Shown piece after piece: positions 52,337 through 59,767 of a stretch of 64,000 bases of DNA. Origin of the DNA: JADGQN01 sp035315185 (lineage in GTDB: Bacteria > Desulfobacterota > Syntrophorhabdia > Syntrophorhabdales > WCHB1-27); assembly GCA_035315185.1 (NCBI GenBank), contig DATFYE010000145.1:1-64000 (forward strand), in the 5' to 3' direction. Under the pieces are notes generated by a model. It was not told the DNA's origin. It did not search any database and worked only from the letters and a program-made list of their open reading frames with translations. The position numbers and the translations under genes were made by a program. Position 1 is the stretch's first letter. Every line of letters starts with the position of its first letter.

Positions 52337-52463
52337 TACCTGCCGATTTGCAATCAAGATGGAGACCGAGGCGGCAGCGAGGAGCCGACGCAGGCGTACT
52401 ATGAGTACGTCGAGGAGAGCGACGCAGCGACAACGAAGGTATACACTTGAAGGCAAATCGGTA
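52337..52463. repeat. Palindromic MITE-like element, copy C (about 127 bp)
   Basis: The right arm is nearly identical to copy D (AACGAAGGTATACACTTGAAG). The left end has two or three extra bases (TACCTGCCGATTTG). No target duplication is visible. It sits just before the start of MBL paralogue 1 and carries the same open frame as copy D. Confidence 0.85.
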
Positions 52464-52566
52464 TGAGCAGTAACCAACCAGCAGTGAGCAGTGAACTGCA
52501 GGAGGCCAAACCGGTAAGGTCTTCTTTATGGCACACGTTTTCACAACGCTGTCTTTCTTTCCCTGC

Positions 52567-53523
52567 TTACTGTTTATTTTTCACTCTCTTCCTCGAGGCC
52601 AGATGGGTCACTTGGGCTCGCAGATTCAGGAGGTAGGCTTGTTCGATCTGCTTCACATAGGGATTGGCATCATACTCTTCGGCCTTGATCCGCGCCACGA
52701 CCTGTTCTACTCTTCCGTCCTCATCATCCAGAAGTTCATATACGCGTTCCTTGAAAGATTCTGCTTCTCTGATGGATCGTGCAAAGAAAGCGCTCACCTC
52801 GCTCGCACCCACGAAGACAAAGTGGTGCCCCTGGCAAAGAACCTCGACGGGTAGGCCTGCCAGCCGCTTAAGCGAAGCAAGATAGGCATCGTAATCAACC
52901 AGGAATTCTGTAATCACGTGCCCCGCACGATCGAGGCAGCCGGAGGCCTCGGTGGCCACGAGTATCTTTTTCTCCGGTATGTAATAGCTCACGTGGTCCC
53001 GGGTGTGTCCCGGCGTTGCCAGCACGCGCACGGTAAGATCGGCCCCCAGTTCGACTGTCTGCCCGTCTTCGACGCTCATATCAACCTCAAAAGGCAGAAA
53101 AGACTCCTCGCTCAACCGGGAAGCATCTACTCCATCCACCAACGCGACTCTGGGGATTACCTCGCGGTTCAGGTCTGCCATGAGGGCAACGGCGTTTGGT
53201 CTCTTCATTATCTGACCTGCCCTCTTCGAAGCTGCCACGTGCAATTCCGGAAAAGAACGCCTGAAATAACCGGCTCCTCCGCAATGGTCCCAGTGAACGT
53301 GGGTCAGGAAAAGTATCCTTGGTGTCCTGCCCGCCAAAGTCGAGCGGATCATCTGGTCAGCGATCCGCCACATACAGGCGAAGCCAGCCTCAAACAGAAC
53401 GGGCCGTTCACCGTCCAGCAGATAGACAGGGGACCACGGCACGCCACACACATGAAACCCATCGACTACCGGGCCTAGTTTGTCAAACACCGCACTTCTT
53501 GTCTCGATGCGCGCCGCATTCAT
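52567..53523 (-). CDS. Metallo-beta-lactamase-fold hydrolase, paralogue 2
   Basis: A 318-residue MBL-fold protein with LTHVHWDHCGGAGYF near residue 95, TPGHTRDHVSYYIP near 185 and QGHHFVFVG near 235. Clearly paralogous to the gene at 51415-52329 along its whole length, but with divergent codons, so the duplication is not recent. It lies upstream of paralogue 1 on the same strand, divergent from the beta-oxidation operon. The stop codon lies in a CAGTAAGCAG word. Confidence 0.85.
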   Translation of the reverse strand: MNAARIETRSAVFDKLGPVVDGFHVCGVPWSPVYLLDGERPVLFEAGFACMWRIADQMIRSTLAGRTPRILFLTHVHWDHCGGAGYFRRSFPELHVAASKRAGQIMKRPNAVALMADLNREVIPRVALVDGVDASRLSEESFLPFEVDMSVEDGQTVELGADLTVRVLATPGHTRDHVSYYIPEKKILVATEASGCLDRAGHVITEFLVDYDAYLASLKRLAGLPVEVLCQGHHFVFVGASEVSAFFARSIREAESFKERVYELLDDEDGRVEQVVARIKAEEYDANPYVKQIEQAYLLNLRAQVTHLASRKRVKNKQ

Positions 53524-53688
53524 TTGGATACCTTACCAAGTTACAAGAAAATAGGGTGAGGGTCAAGAAGGAGAGAATTCTGGATACAAGCAACGTCTCA
53601 TGCCCCGCCCTTCCCAAGCCCGGTCGCTCGCGGCAAGCCGTGAAATGTGGCACCGTCCTTGCCCTCAGAACACTTCCCCTTAAAACAG

Positions 53689-53729
53689 TTGACAGATTCC
53701 AGTCAATAATAGTTAGATATACCAACTAT
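53689..53729 (+). promoter_or_regulatory. Promoter and possible operator of the beta-oxidation operon
   Basis: TTGACA at 53689-53694 with a TAGATA-type -10 near 53714. An inverted repeat ATAGTT-N9-AACTAT (53709-53729) covers the -10 region, as expected for a repressor of the TetR or similar type. The ATG at 53764 follows GGAGG. Confidence 0.4.
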
Positions 53730-53763
53730 GTGAATTTTTTAATTATCTCACCGGAGGTGGTGT

Positions 53764-54621
53764 ATGGAGGTCAAGACTATCGGGGTACTCGGCGCTGGGA
53801 CGATGGGCAACGGGATCGCACAGGTTGCCGCACAGGCTGGCTTCAATGTCGTAATGAGAGATATCGAGGACAGGTTCGTGCAAGGCGGTCTCAAAAACAT
53901 CGACAAGTTCCTCGCGAAGAGCGTAGAAAAGGGTAAGATGACTGCGGATCAGAAGAGTGCGGTCATGGGGCGTATCAAAGGCACGACGAAGCTGGAGGAC
54001 ATGAAAGGTTGTGACTTCATTGTTGAGGCGGTCCTTGAGGTCATGGACCTGAAAAAAGAGGTTTTCAAGGCCCTGGACGAGATTTGCGGGCCTGAGGTCA
54101 TTCTATCCACCAATACATCATCTATGTCGATCACCGAAATCGCAACCGCTACCAAGAGACCTGATAAGGTTGCCGGGATGCACTTCTTCAATCCGGTGCC
54201 GCTCATGAGACTCGTGGAGGTTGTGAAGGGTCATTTCACCAGCGACGCGACGGTCGCTACCTGTATGGACGTCACAAAGAAGCTAGGCAAAGAGGCTGTA
54301 GAGGTAAGGAAGGACGTGCCTGCATTTATCGTGAACAGGCTGATGATACCGCATTTCATCGAGGCAATGACGCTGCTCGAAGAAGGCGTGGCCAGCAAAG
54401 AGGATATCGACAAGGCCGCAAAGCTTGGTCTCAATTATCCCATGGGGCCGTTTGAACTGATGGACCTCACCGGCCTCGACATCAACCTGAACGTGAATGA
54501 GTATCTGCGCAAAGAGCTAAGAGCCGAAACCAAGTGGCAATCATCGCACACGCTCAAGAACCTGGTGAAAGCAGGCCGCCTCGGCAGGAAAACAGGGGCC
54601 GGCTGGTACGAATACAAATAA
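53764..54621 (+). CDS. hbd: 3-hydroxyacyl-CoA (3-hydroxybutyryl-CoA) dehydrogenase
   Basis: A 285-residue NAD-dependent enzyme that oxidises 3-hydroxyacyl-CoA to 3-oxoacyl-CoA or the reverse. N-terminal dinucleotide loop GVLGAGTMGNGIAQVAAQAG at residues 7-26; catalytic His-Glu region GMHFFNPVPLMRLVEVV near 138; FIVNRLMIPHFIEA and YPMGPFELMDLTGLD in the dimer domain. First gene of a four-gene operon with crotonase, thiolase and a DUF35 protein. Confidence 0.95.
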   Translation: MEVKTIGVLGAGTMGNGIAQVAAQAGFNVVMRDIEDRFVQGGLKNIDKFLAKSVEKGKMTADQKSAVMGRIKGTTKLEDMKGCDFIVEAVLEVMDLKKEVFKALDEICGPEVILSTNTSSMSITEIATATKRPDKVAGMHFFNPVPLMRLVEVVKGHFTSDATVATCMDVTKKLGKEAVEVRKDVPAFIVNRLMIPHFIEAMTLLEEGVASKEDIDKAAKLGLNYPMGPFELMDLTGLDINLNVNEYLRKELRAETKWQSSHTLKNLVKAGRLGRKTGAGWYEYK

Positions 54622-54635
54622 AGCAGGAGGCCCCA

Positions 54636-55418
54636 ATGAGTTACGAGACACTGCTGCTCGATAAACAGGGCCCGGTAGCAGTATTGAAGATGAATCGCCC
54701 GCCGGTAAACCCCTTGAACATAAAGCTCTACCTGGAAATGTTCGATGCGCTCTGCGAGCTTGAGAAGGATGAATCGGTGGCAGCTATTGTGATCACCGGA
54801 GCAGGAGAAAAGGCTTTCGCTGCCGGCCTGGACGTCAAAGACGTCGCAAGCAAGAGCGTGGCAGAGATACTCGATTTTCAGAACACTGTACCAAAGAAAT
54901 GCTTCGAAAAACTAACCGGCATTGCAAAGCCGACAATAGCCGCGGTCTTTGGCCTCGCGCTTGGAGGGGGCAGCGAAGTCGCTCTCTGCTGTGACCTGCG
55001 CATTGCCTCGACAGACGCAGTCTTTGGGCTTCCCGAGATCAACCTCGGTATCATGCCAGGCTCGGGGGCTACACAGCGGCTCTCCAGGCTCGTGGGAACA
55101 TCGAAGGCGAAAGAGTTGATGTTTACGGGAGATACCATCGGGGCTGATGAAGCCTTTCGTATTGGCCTTGTGAACAAGGTTGTGCCGCGAGAAAAATTGA
55201 TGGAAGAGGCATTGGCGCTCGCGAACAAGCTGGCAGCGAAGCCGAGGGTTGCACTCTCCCTGATCAAGCAGTGTGTGGATAACGGAATGAACATGGACCT
55301 CGCGTCCGGCCTGACGCTGGAGAGGAATTCGTTTGTGATTGCGTATGCGTCTGAGGATGGGCGCGAAGGCCTGGCTGCCTTCATAGAAAAGCGAAAACCA
55401 AGCTACAAGGGAAAATAA
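54636..55418 (+). CDS. Enoyl-CoA hydratase/isomerase (crotonase)
   Basis: A 260-residue crotonase-fold protein. The oxyanion-hole blocks are AFAAGLDVKDVAS near residue 62 and GLALGGGSEVALCCDLRIAS near 105; the catalytic Glu region is FGLPEINLGIMPGSGATQRL near 130. The first of the two usual catalytic Glu positions appears to be the Glu of GGGSEVAL. The ATG at 54636 follows GCAGGAGG; a longer frame upstream overlaps the previous gene. Expected to hydrate enoyl-CoA in the same pathway as its neighbours. Confidence 0.92.
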   Translation: MSYETLLLDKQGPVAVLKMNRPPVNPLNIKLYLEMFDALCELEKDESVAAIVITGAGEKAFAAGLDVKDVASKSVAEILDFQNTVPKKCFEKLTGIAKPTIAAVFGLALGGGSEVALCCDLRIASTDAVFGLPEINLGIMPGSGATQRLSRLVGTSKAKELMFTGDTIGADEAFRIGLVNKVVPREKLMEEALALANKLAAKPRVALSLIKQCVDNGMNMDLASGLTLERNSFVIAYASEDGREGLAAFIEKRKPSYKGK

Positions 55419-55447
55419 CGTAGCAAACATTAATTAAGGAGGAACTT

Positions 55448-56632
55448 ATGGCAAGGAACGCATGTATCATCGCTGCCGGCATGTCCAAGTGGGGCGTGCG
55501 CGAAGCGAGCCTCGTGGACGTGTTCCAGGAGGCAGGTAAAGCCTGCGTCGAGGATCTCCCCGGGTTCAACAAGAACGACATCGACGGGCTGATCGTGGCC
55601 ACGTCGTATGCGGGAAGATGCTCCTTCCAGGTCAACACAGCACCAGTAATCGCCGAGCGTCTCGGCCTCAAGCCGACGTCGATCTGCGCACGCGTGGACG
55701 TGCTCTGTGCCGGTGGAAGCGCCGGTATGATCCTGGCGAAAGGTCTGGTCGAATCAGGCATGGCCGAGTGTGTCATGGTTGCCGGCGGTGAGAAGCTCTA
55801 CACGCCGCAGAAATGGGAAATATTTTACAGTGAATTGGCATCGATCGACCACGACTGGGATGCCCCGCATGGTCTCGGTCTGCCGCCGCCCGTATTCGCG
55901 ATGACGGCTTCGGCCCATTTCAAGGCTTACGGTACCAAGAAAGAAGACCTGGCTGCCGTTTCAGTCGCGAACTACAACTACGCGAGCGACAACCCCAAGG
56001 CTCAGATGCAGCGAAAGCTGACGATGGAAGAGGCGATGACTGCGCCGGTCGTCACGATGCCGCTTACCCTTTATGACTGCTGCCCGATCACCGACGGCGC
56101 TGCCGCCGTGATCATCGCGAGCGAGGAGTTTGCGAAGCGGTTCAACAGGCCTCTCGTCTATATGCGAGGGCATGCCCAGTACGTGCAGCACAGCGTCTCC
56201 TCCAATTGGCCTGGCGAGCACGCGGGCGACTGGGCGCACTTGCGCGTTGCCGCAGCCAAGGCGTACGAGCGCGCGCAGCTGTCACCCAAGGATATTAAGG
56301 TGGCGCAGACCCATGACTGCTTCACTATCTCCGAGGTTATAGAGGCCGAGGAGCTCGGCTTCTGCAAGAAAGGGGAGGGAGGCGCGTTCGCCTCTTCGGG
56401 ACAGATCCTCGTGGGCGGCAAGGTGCCCATCAACACGGACGGCGGGCTTCTCGCGTGCGGCCATCCTTTCGGCGGCACAGGCTGCCGGCAGGGCGGCGAG
56501 CTGATGCGCCAGCTCCAGGGCCGGGCGATTCACCAGGTGAAGGATCCGGTGTTCGCGCTCCAGCACAACCTGAGCGGCATGAACGTCGAGCACACCATCA
56601 TCATTTACGGCAAAGAGCCGGTAAAGAGATAA
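55448..56632 (+). CDS. Thiolase-family protein (SCP2-type acetyl-CoA acetyltransferase)
   Basis: A 394-residue thiolase. The nucleophile Cys is in DVLCAGGSAGMI near residue 86, the catalytic His in NTDGGLLACGHPFGGTGCRQ near 338, and NGE/HDCF-type block AQTHDCFTISEVIEAEELG near 286. This arrangement is that of SCP2-like thiolases which work with a DUF35 partner, and such a partner is encoded 10 bp downstream. Likely cleaves or condenses 3-oxoacyl-CoA. Confidence 0.9.
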   Translation: MARNACIIAAGMSKWGVREASLVDVFQEAGKACVEDLPGFNKNDIDGLIVATSYAGRCSFQVNTAPVIAERLGLKPTSICARVDVLCAGGSAGMILAKGLVESGMAECVMVAGGEKLYTPQKWEIFYSELASIDHDWDAPHGLGLPPPVFAMTASAHFKAYGTKKEDLAAVSVANYNYASDNPKAQMQRKLTMEEAMTAPVVTMPLTLYDCCPITDGAAAVIIASEEFAKRFNRPLVYMRGHAQYVQHSVSSNWPGEHAGDWAHLRVAAAKAYERAQLSPKDIKVAQTHDCFTISEVIEAEELGFCKKGEGGAFASSGQILVGGKVPINTDGGLLACGHPFGGTGCRQGGELMRQLQGRAIHQVKDPVFALQHNLSGMNVEHTIIIYGKEPVKR

Positions 56633-56642
56633 GGAGGCGAAC

Positions 56643-57140
56643 ATGGCAGTATTAGGAATCCCCGTATTAGAAGATAAATATCCGGTGACGATGGATATGT
56701 GGCCGATTCAATGCAAGGAGTTCAACCGGGTCTGGCCGTTTTACGAAAACCTGAAGCAGGGAAAGTTCACGACAACCAAGTGTAAAGGCTGCGGCAAGGT
56801 AGCCTACCCGCCGAGAGTCATCTGCCCGGAGTGCTACAGCGAAGACCTGGAGTACATCGAGCTGCCCAAGAAGGCGAAGGTCTTTGTCTTCTCCGAAGAG
56901 TTGAAGGGCGTGCCCCTTGGCTACGACTCTCCGCTCATCCATGCAACGATCGAGTTCCCCGCTGGAAGCCCCATCAAGGGCCTGGTAACCAAGATCGTAA
57001 ACTGCCCCGCGGGCAAGCTGAAAGATGGCGATGAGGTGCAGCTCGTCATTTTCCCGGTTCCGGCGCACCCAATTGACGTAAAGGGTGGCGTGGCGATGAA
57101 GGAAAGGGTTTTCTTCGCGTTCGAACCGGTCAATAAGTAG
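56643..57140 (+). CDS. DUF35 OB-fold/zinc-ribbon acyl-CoA-associated protein
   Basis: A 165-residue protein. The rubredoxin-like zinc ribbon has CKGCGKVAYPPRVICPECYS near residues 48-67, followed by an OB-fold with GLVTKIVNC and GDEVQLVIFPV. In archaea and several bacteria these proteins bridge thiolase and an HMG-CoA synthase-like or dehydrogenase partner. Here it closes the hydroxyacyl-CoA dehydrogenase-crotonase-thiolase operon and is followed by a strong terminator. Confidence 0.88.
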   Translation: MAVLGIPVLEDKYPVTMDMWPIQCKEFNRVWPFYENLKQGKFTTTKCKGCGKVAYPPRVICPECYSEDLEYIELPKKAKVFVFSEELKGVPLGYDSPLIHATIEFPAGSPIKGLVTKIVNCPAGKLKDGDEVQLVIFPVPAHPIDVKGGVAMKERVFFAFEPVNK

Positions 57141-57154
57141 TTTCGATAAGACGC

Positions 57155-57188
57155 AAAAAGGGAGCGGCGCCTGCCGCTCCCTTTTTTT
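57155..57188 (+). terminator. Strong intrinsic terminator of the beta-oxidation operon
   Basis: A-tract, then GGGAGCGGC-GCCT-GCCGCTCCC (57160-57181), a perfect 9-bp GC-rich stem with a 4-base loop, and seven T's at 57182-57188. Confidence 0.95.
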
Positions 57189-57205
57189 GGTTAACGCACT
57201 GACCG

Positions 57206-57342
57206 TTACGAGTTACGTGTTTCGAGTTGAAAGCAATGAACTCGTAACTCCGAACAGCTCTTGCGGCCCGCGACTCGTGACGAATTCATCACCAAACACC
57301 AGCCGCTAAACACTAAACACCGAATGGGGCTGGCAGCCCCAT
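57206..57342. repeat. Word arrays and terminal hairpin between convergent genes
   Basis: GTTACGA/GTTACGT/GTTTCGA words face AACTCGTAACTC on the other side, then CAAACAC, TAAACAC and TAAACAC words. At 57322-57342 AATGGGGCT-GGC-AGCCCCATT forms a perfect 9-bp stem right after the stop of the PagL-like gene, a likely terminator for it. Confidence 0.6.
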
Positions 57343-57870
57343 TTAGAAATACATCCCAAGGCTGATTATGTTCGCGTTAATCGATCGGTTGGGCGAGGAC
57401 AAGCCTCCATTCGAGTAATGTCTGTATCTATCTTCGATGTAAAAGTTCTTATAACGATAACCGATACTGCCCTGGAGAATAAAAAACTCGTGCGTGCCCT
57501 GTTCGCTGTATTGGATGGTGCTGTATGCAGCGCCGGTACCCACTGTGAAGAAGAAGCCTGAACGGTCCGGGGTAAACGGATAAATCTTTAGGCCGAGGTT
57601 AACTCCCACGTCGACCCCTTCAGTAGGGTTCATAACGTAAGCGAGATACGGCCCTGCTTGTATGAGCCATTTTTGCGAAATGGGGATCTCATAAGAGTAA
57701 GCGGCCTGAACGAAGTTATACGGACCCTCCGCGATATTACCGACGCTGTGCTTTTCACTCCAGAGGGCAAAGCCATATCCCACAGAGAAATTGTTCTCAG
57801 AGCCCCATACCGGCTGCGATAGGATGAGCGATGCAGCGATAATTAAAGAAGCCTGCAAAAATCCCTTCAT
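57343..57870 (-). CDS. PagL-like outer-membrane lipid A 3-O-deacylase (acyloxyacyl hydrolase family)
   Basis: A 175-residue beta-barrel protein with signal peptide (ASLIIAASLILSQPVWGSE). The C-terminal motif YRHYSNGGLSSPNRS near residue 148 carries the PagL His-Ser pair (HxS-NG) and the protein ends in aromatic Phe as outer-membrane proteins do. Expected to remove the 3-linked acyl chain from lipid A. The ATG at 57870 follows AAGGGGG; the longer open frame upstream has no support. Confidence 0.8.
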   Translation of the reverse strand: MKGFLQASLIIAASLILSQPVWGSENNFSVGYGFALWSEKHSVGNIAEGPYNFVQAAYSYEIPISQKWLIQAGPYLAYVMNPTEGVDVGVNLGLKIYPFTPDRSGFFFTVGTGAAYSTIQYSEQGTHEFFILQGSIGYRYKNFYIEDRYRHYSNGGLSSPNRSINANIISLGMYF

Positions 57871-57995
57871 GGAAACCCCCTTATCCCTGGTCGGAGCTTC
57901 ACAAACATAAGGCGCCTGAATCTGAAAATCATCCGTACTCGGGAAAACTCTATGGTATTTATCACAACAGGAAAATATTGTACAATCATTTCTCA

Positions 57996-58613
57996 ATGCG
58001 CCGTGTGACCCTTTCACTTTTTTTGCTCTTTCTCACACTCCTGTCCGCCCCCTGTCTCGGCAAGGAGTACACGGTGAGCAAAGTGCTTGATGGGGACAGT
58101 ATCGTTCTCGATACTGGCGAGCAGGTACGCTACCTCGGCATAGACGCGCCAGAGCTGGGCAAGCAAGCCGGTGGCCCCCAGTTTTACGCCAAGGAGGCAC
58201 TTGCATTCAACAAGCAGCTGGTGCTCATGAAGAAAGTGAGGCTGGAGTTTGATGCAGAGAGGCACGACGCGTATGGCAGACTCCTTGCCTACGTATTCGT
58301 AAAAAATCTCTTTGTGAACGGGGAGCTGGTTAAGCGTGGCTACGCAAGGGCCATGATCAAGCCCCCCAACGTGAAATACAGGGATCTGCTCATCAAGTAC
58401 CAGAATGAGGCCATGTCAAAAGAGATTGGCCTCTGGCAGGAGAAGAAAACCGACACCGCGTCCTATTATGTGGGCAACAAGAGAACGTACGTCTTCCACA
58501 GGCCCGACTGCACGTACGCCGGCAAGATTCCGGAAAAGAACAAGATCATCTTCAGAAACCGGCTTGACGCCATTAAAATAGGCTATACGCCCTGCAAGAG
58601 ATGCAAACCGTGA
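57996..58613 (+). CDS. Secreted thermonuclease-like nuclease with C-terminal zinc-binding Ada-like domain
   Basis: A 205-residue protein with signal peptide (LSLFLLFLTLLSAPCLG). The SNase domain shows VLDGDSIVLDTGEQVRYLG followed by IDAPE, with the catalytic Arg and Glu region, and HDAYGRLLAYVFV with the second Arg. The tail FHRPDCTYAGKI...CKRCKP keeps the HxxxC and CxxC pattern of Ada-type metal-binding domains often fused to such nucleases. Start at ATG 57996; no clear ribosome site, and a TACAAT lies only about 10 bp before it. Confidence 0.85.
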   Translation: MRRVTLSLFLLFLTLLSAPCLGKEYTVSKVLDGDSIVLDTGEQVRYLGIDAPELGKQAGGPQFYAKEALAFNKQLVLMKKVRLEFDAERHDAYGRLLAYVFVKNLFVNGELVKRGYARAMIKPPNVKYRDLLIKYQNEAMSKEIGLWQEKKTDTASYYVGNKRTYVFHRPDCTYAGKIPEKNKIIFRNRLDAIKIGYTPCKRCKP

Positions 58614-58698
58614 AACCATGCCGACCAACTTTTCCGCCGGGCCGAATTTCAAGTTTCGAAGTTTAAAGAAAAAGCGAGAAAATGCCGATCAATCTGTC

Positions 58699-59631
58699 AT
58701 GAACTCCGAATACCTCGATTACTGGGGTCTGGAAAAAGATCCATTTCATCTGGCGCCCGATGAAGAGATGATGTACCTCGGAGGACAGTACTATGAGTGT
58801 TTTGAGAGACTGCTTTATGCTGTTAACACTAACAAGGGAGGCGCGCTGATAGTTTCGGAAGAGGCCGGGCTGGGCAAGACAACCATCCTCTTGAAACTGA
58901 TTGGAGAGCTCAGGGCCGAATATGGCGACCGTTTCAGATACGCCATGGTCGATCACCCAACACTCACCGTCTCGCAGATGGTGGCCAGCATTCACGCAGG
59001 ATTGACCAACACGCGGCCGGACGATGACAAATTCAGGAACCTGCTCGCTATCAAGGAGACGCTGCTGGAGCTGAAGAGATTCGGAGGCAGGGCACTCATT
59101 ATCGTTGATGAGGGGCAGCTGCTCTGTGATCGAAAAGATGTGCTGCAGGAGCTGAGAATCCTGCTCAATCTTACTCACAGCAAAGAGTACTTGCTGACCG
59201 TAATCCTGAGCGGCCAGAGGCCTCTATGGAATACGGTAAAAAGTATCCCCGAATTCTGGCAGAGGCTTCCGGTCAAGTACTACCTTATCCCCCTTACCTT
59301 TGAGGAGACAAAAGCGCTCATCGAGTGCAGACTTTCCAAGGGCGGGCTCGATGACGAACGGGACATCTTCACAACAGAGGCTCTTGAGATCATTCATCGG
59401 TTTTCCAAGGGACTGCCCCGCACGGTGGTGGCTCTGTCCGACCTTGCGCTGTTGGTCGGTTTCTCATATCAGGCCACCAAAATCGGGTTCAAAGAAATCT
59501 CTAAAGCTATCAATGCCATGTCGGGCAAGGGAGACAGTCTTCCTTACGTAGCAGAAAAGGTGACCGCACCGCAGGACGAACCGGACTCCTCTTCTTTTAT
59601 CAGTAATATCATAAGGCGCATCAGGGGTTAA
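58699..59631 (+). CDS. ExeA/GspA-like AAA ATPase
   Basis: A 310-residue AAA ATPase. N-terminal YWGLEKDPFHLAPDEEMMYL is the ExeA hallmark; Walker A EEAGLGKTTILLKL near residue 56, Walker B ALIIVDEGQLL near 135, and the winged C-terminal lid with FSKGLPRTVVALSDLALLVG. ExeA relatives help secretin assembly or resemble transposition helper ATPases; no secretion or transposase genes are adjacent. The ATG at 58699 matches the family start; an upstream ATG at 58618 adds 27 residues. The TAA stop abuts repeat copy G. Confidence 0.82.
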   Translation: MNSEYLDYWGLEKDPFHLAPDEEMMYLGGQYYECFERLLYAVNTNKGGALIVSEEAGLGKTTILLKLIGELRAEYGDRFRYAMVDHPTLTVSQMVASIHAGLTNTRPDDDKFRNLLAIKETLLELKRFGGRALIIVDEGQLLCDRKDVLQELRILLNLTHSKEYLLTVILSGQRPLWNTVKSIPEFWQRLPVKYYLIPLTFEETKALIECRLSKGGLDDERDIFTTEALEIIHRFSKGLPRTVVALSDLALLVGFSYQATKIGFKEISKAINAMSGKGDSLPYVAEKVTAPQDEPDSSSFISNIIRRIRG

Positions 59632-59760
59632 TACCGAGTTGCCTTCATTCATAAAGCTTCAGGTACCCACATCAGTGGGTGTTGCGCCCCGTCTCACTCC
59701 GACGTACGTTATCGATGTGAGGGGAGGATAAGGGCAACGAAGATAGGCGCGAAATTTAAC
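59632..59760. repeat. Palindromic element, degenerate copy G
   Basis: The left end TACCGAGTTGCCTTCATTCA matches the copy B arm with one change. The interior has an ACCCAC/GTGGGT hairpin, the GACGTACG centre and AGGGCAACGAAGATA arm, but the right terminus is lost. It starts on the base right after the TAA stop of the ATPase gene. Confidence 0.65.
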
Positions 59761-59767
59761 GCAGCAT

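Noticed and set aside
52266..52466. An Arg-rich plus-strand frame over copy C
   Set aside because: It is the open frame of the palindromic element itself, with no gene features. The same frame is read through in the FKBP gene only because of the insertion there.
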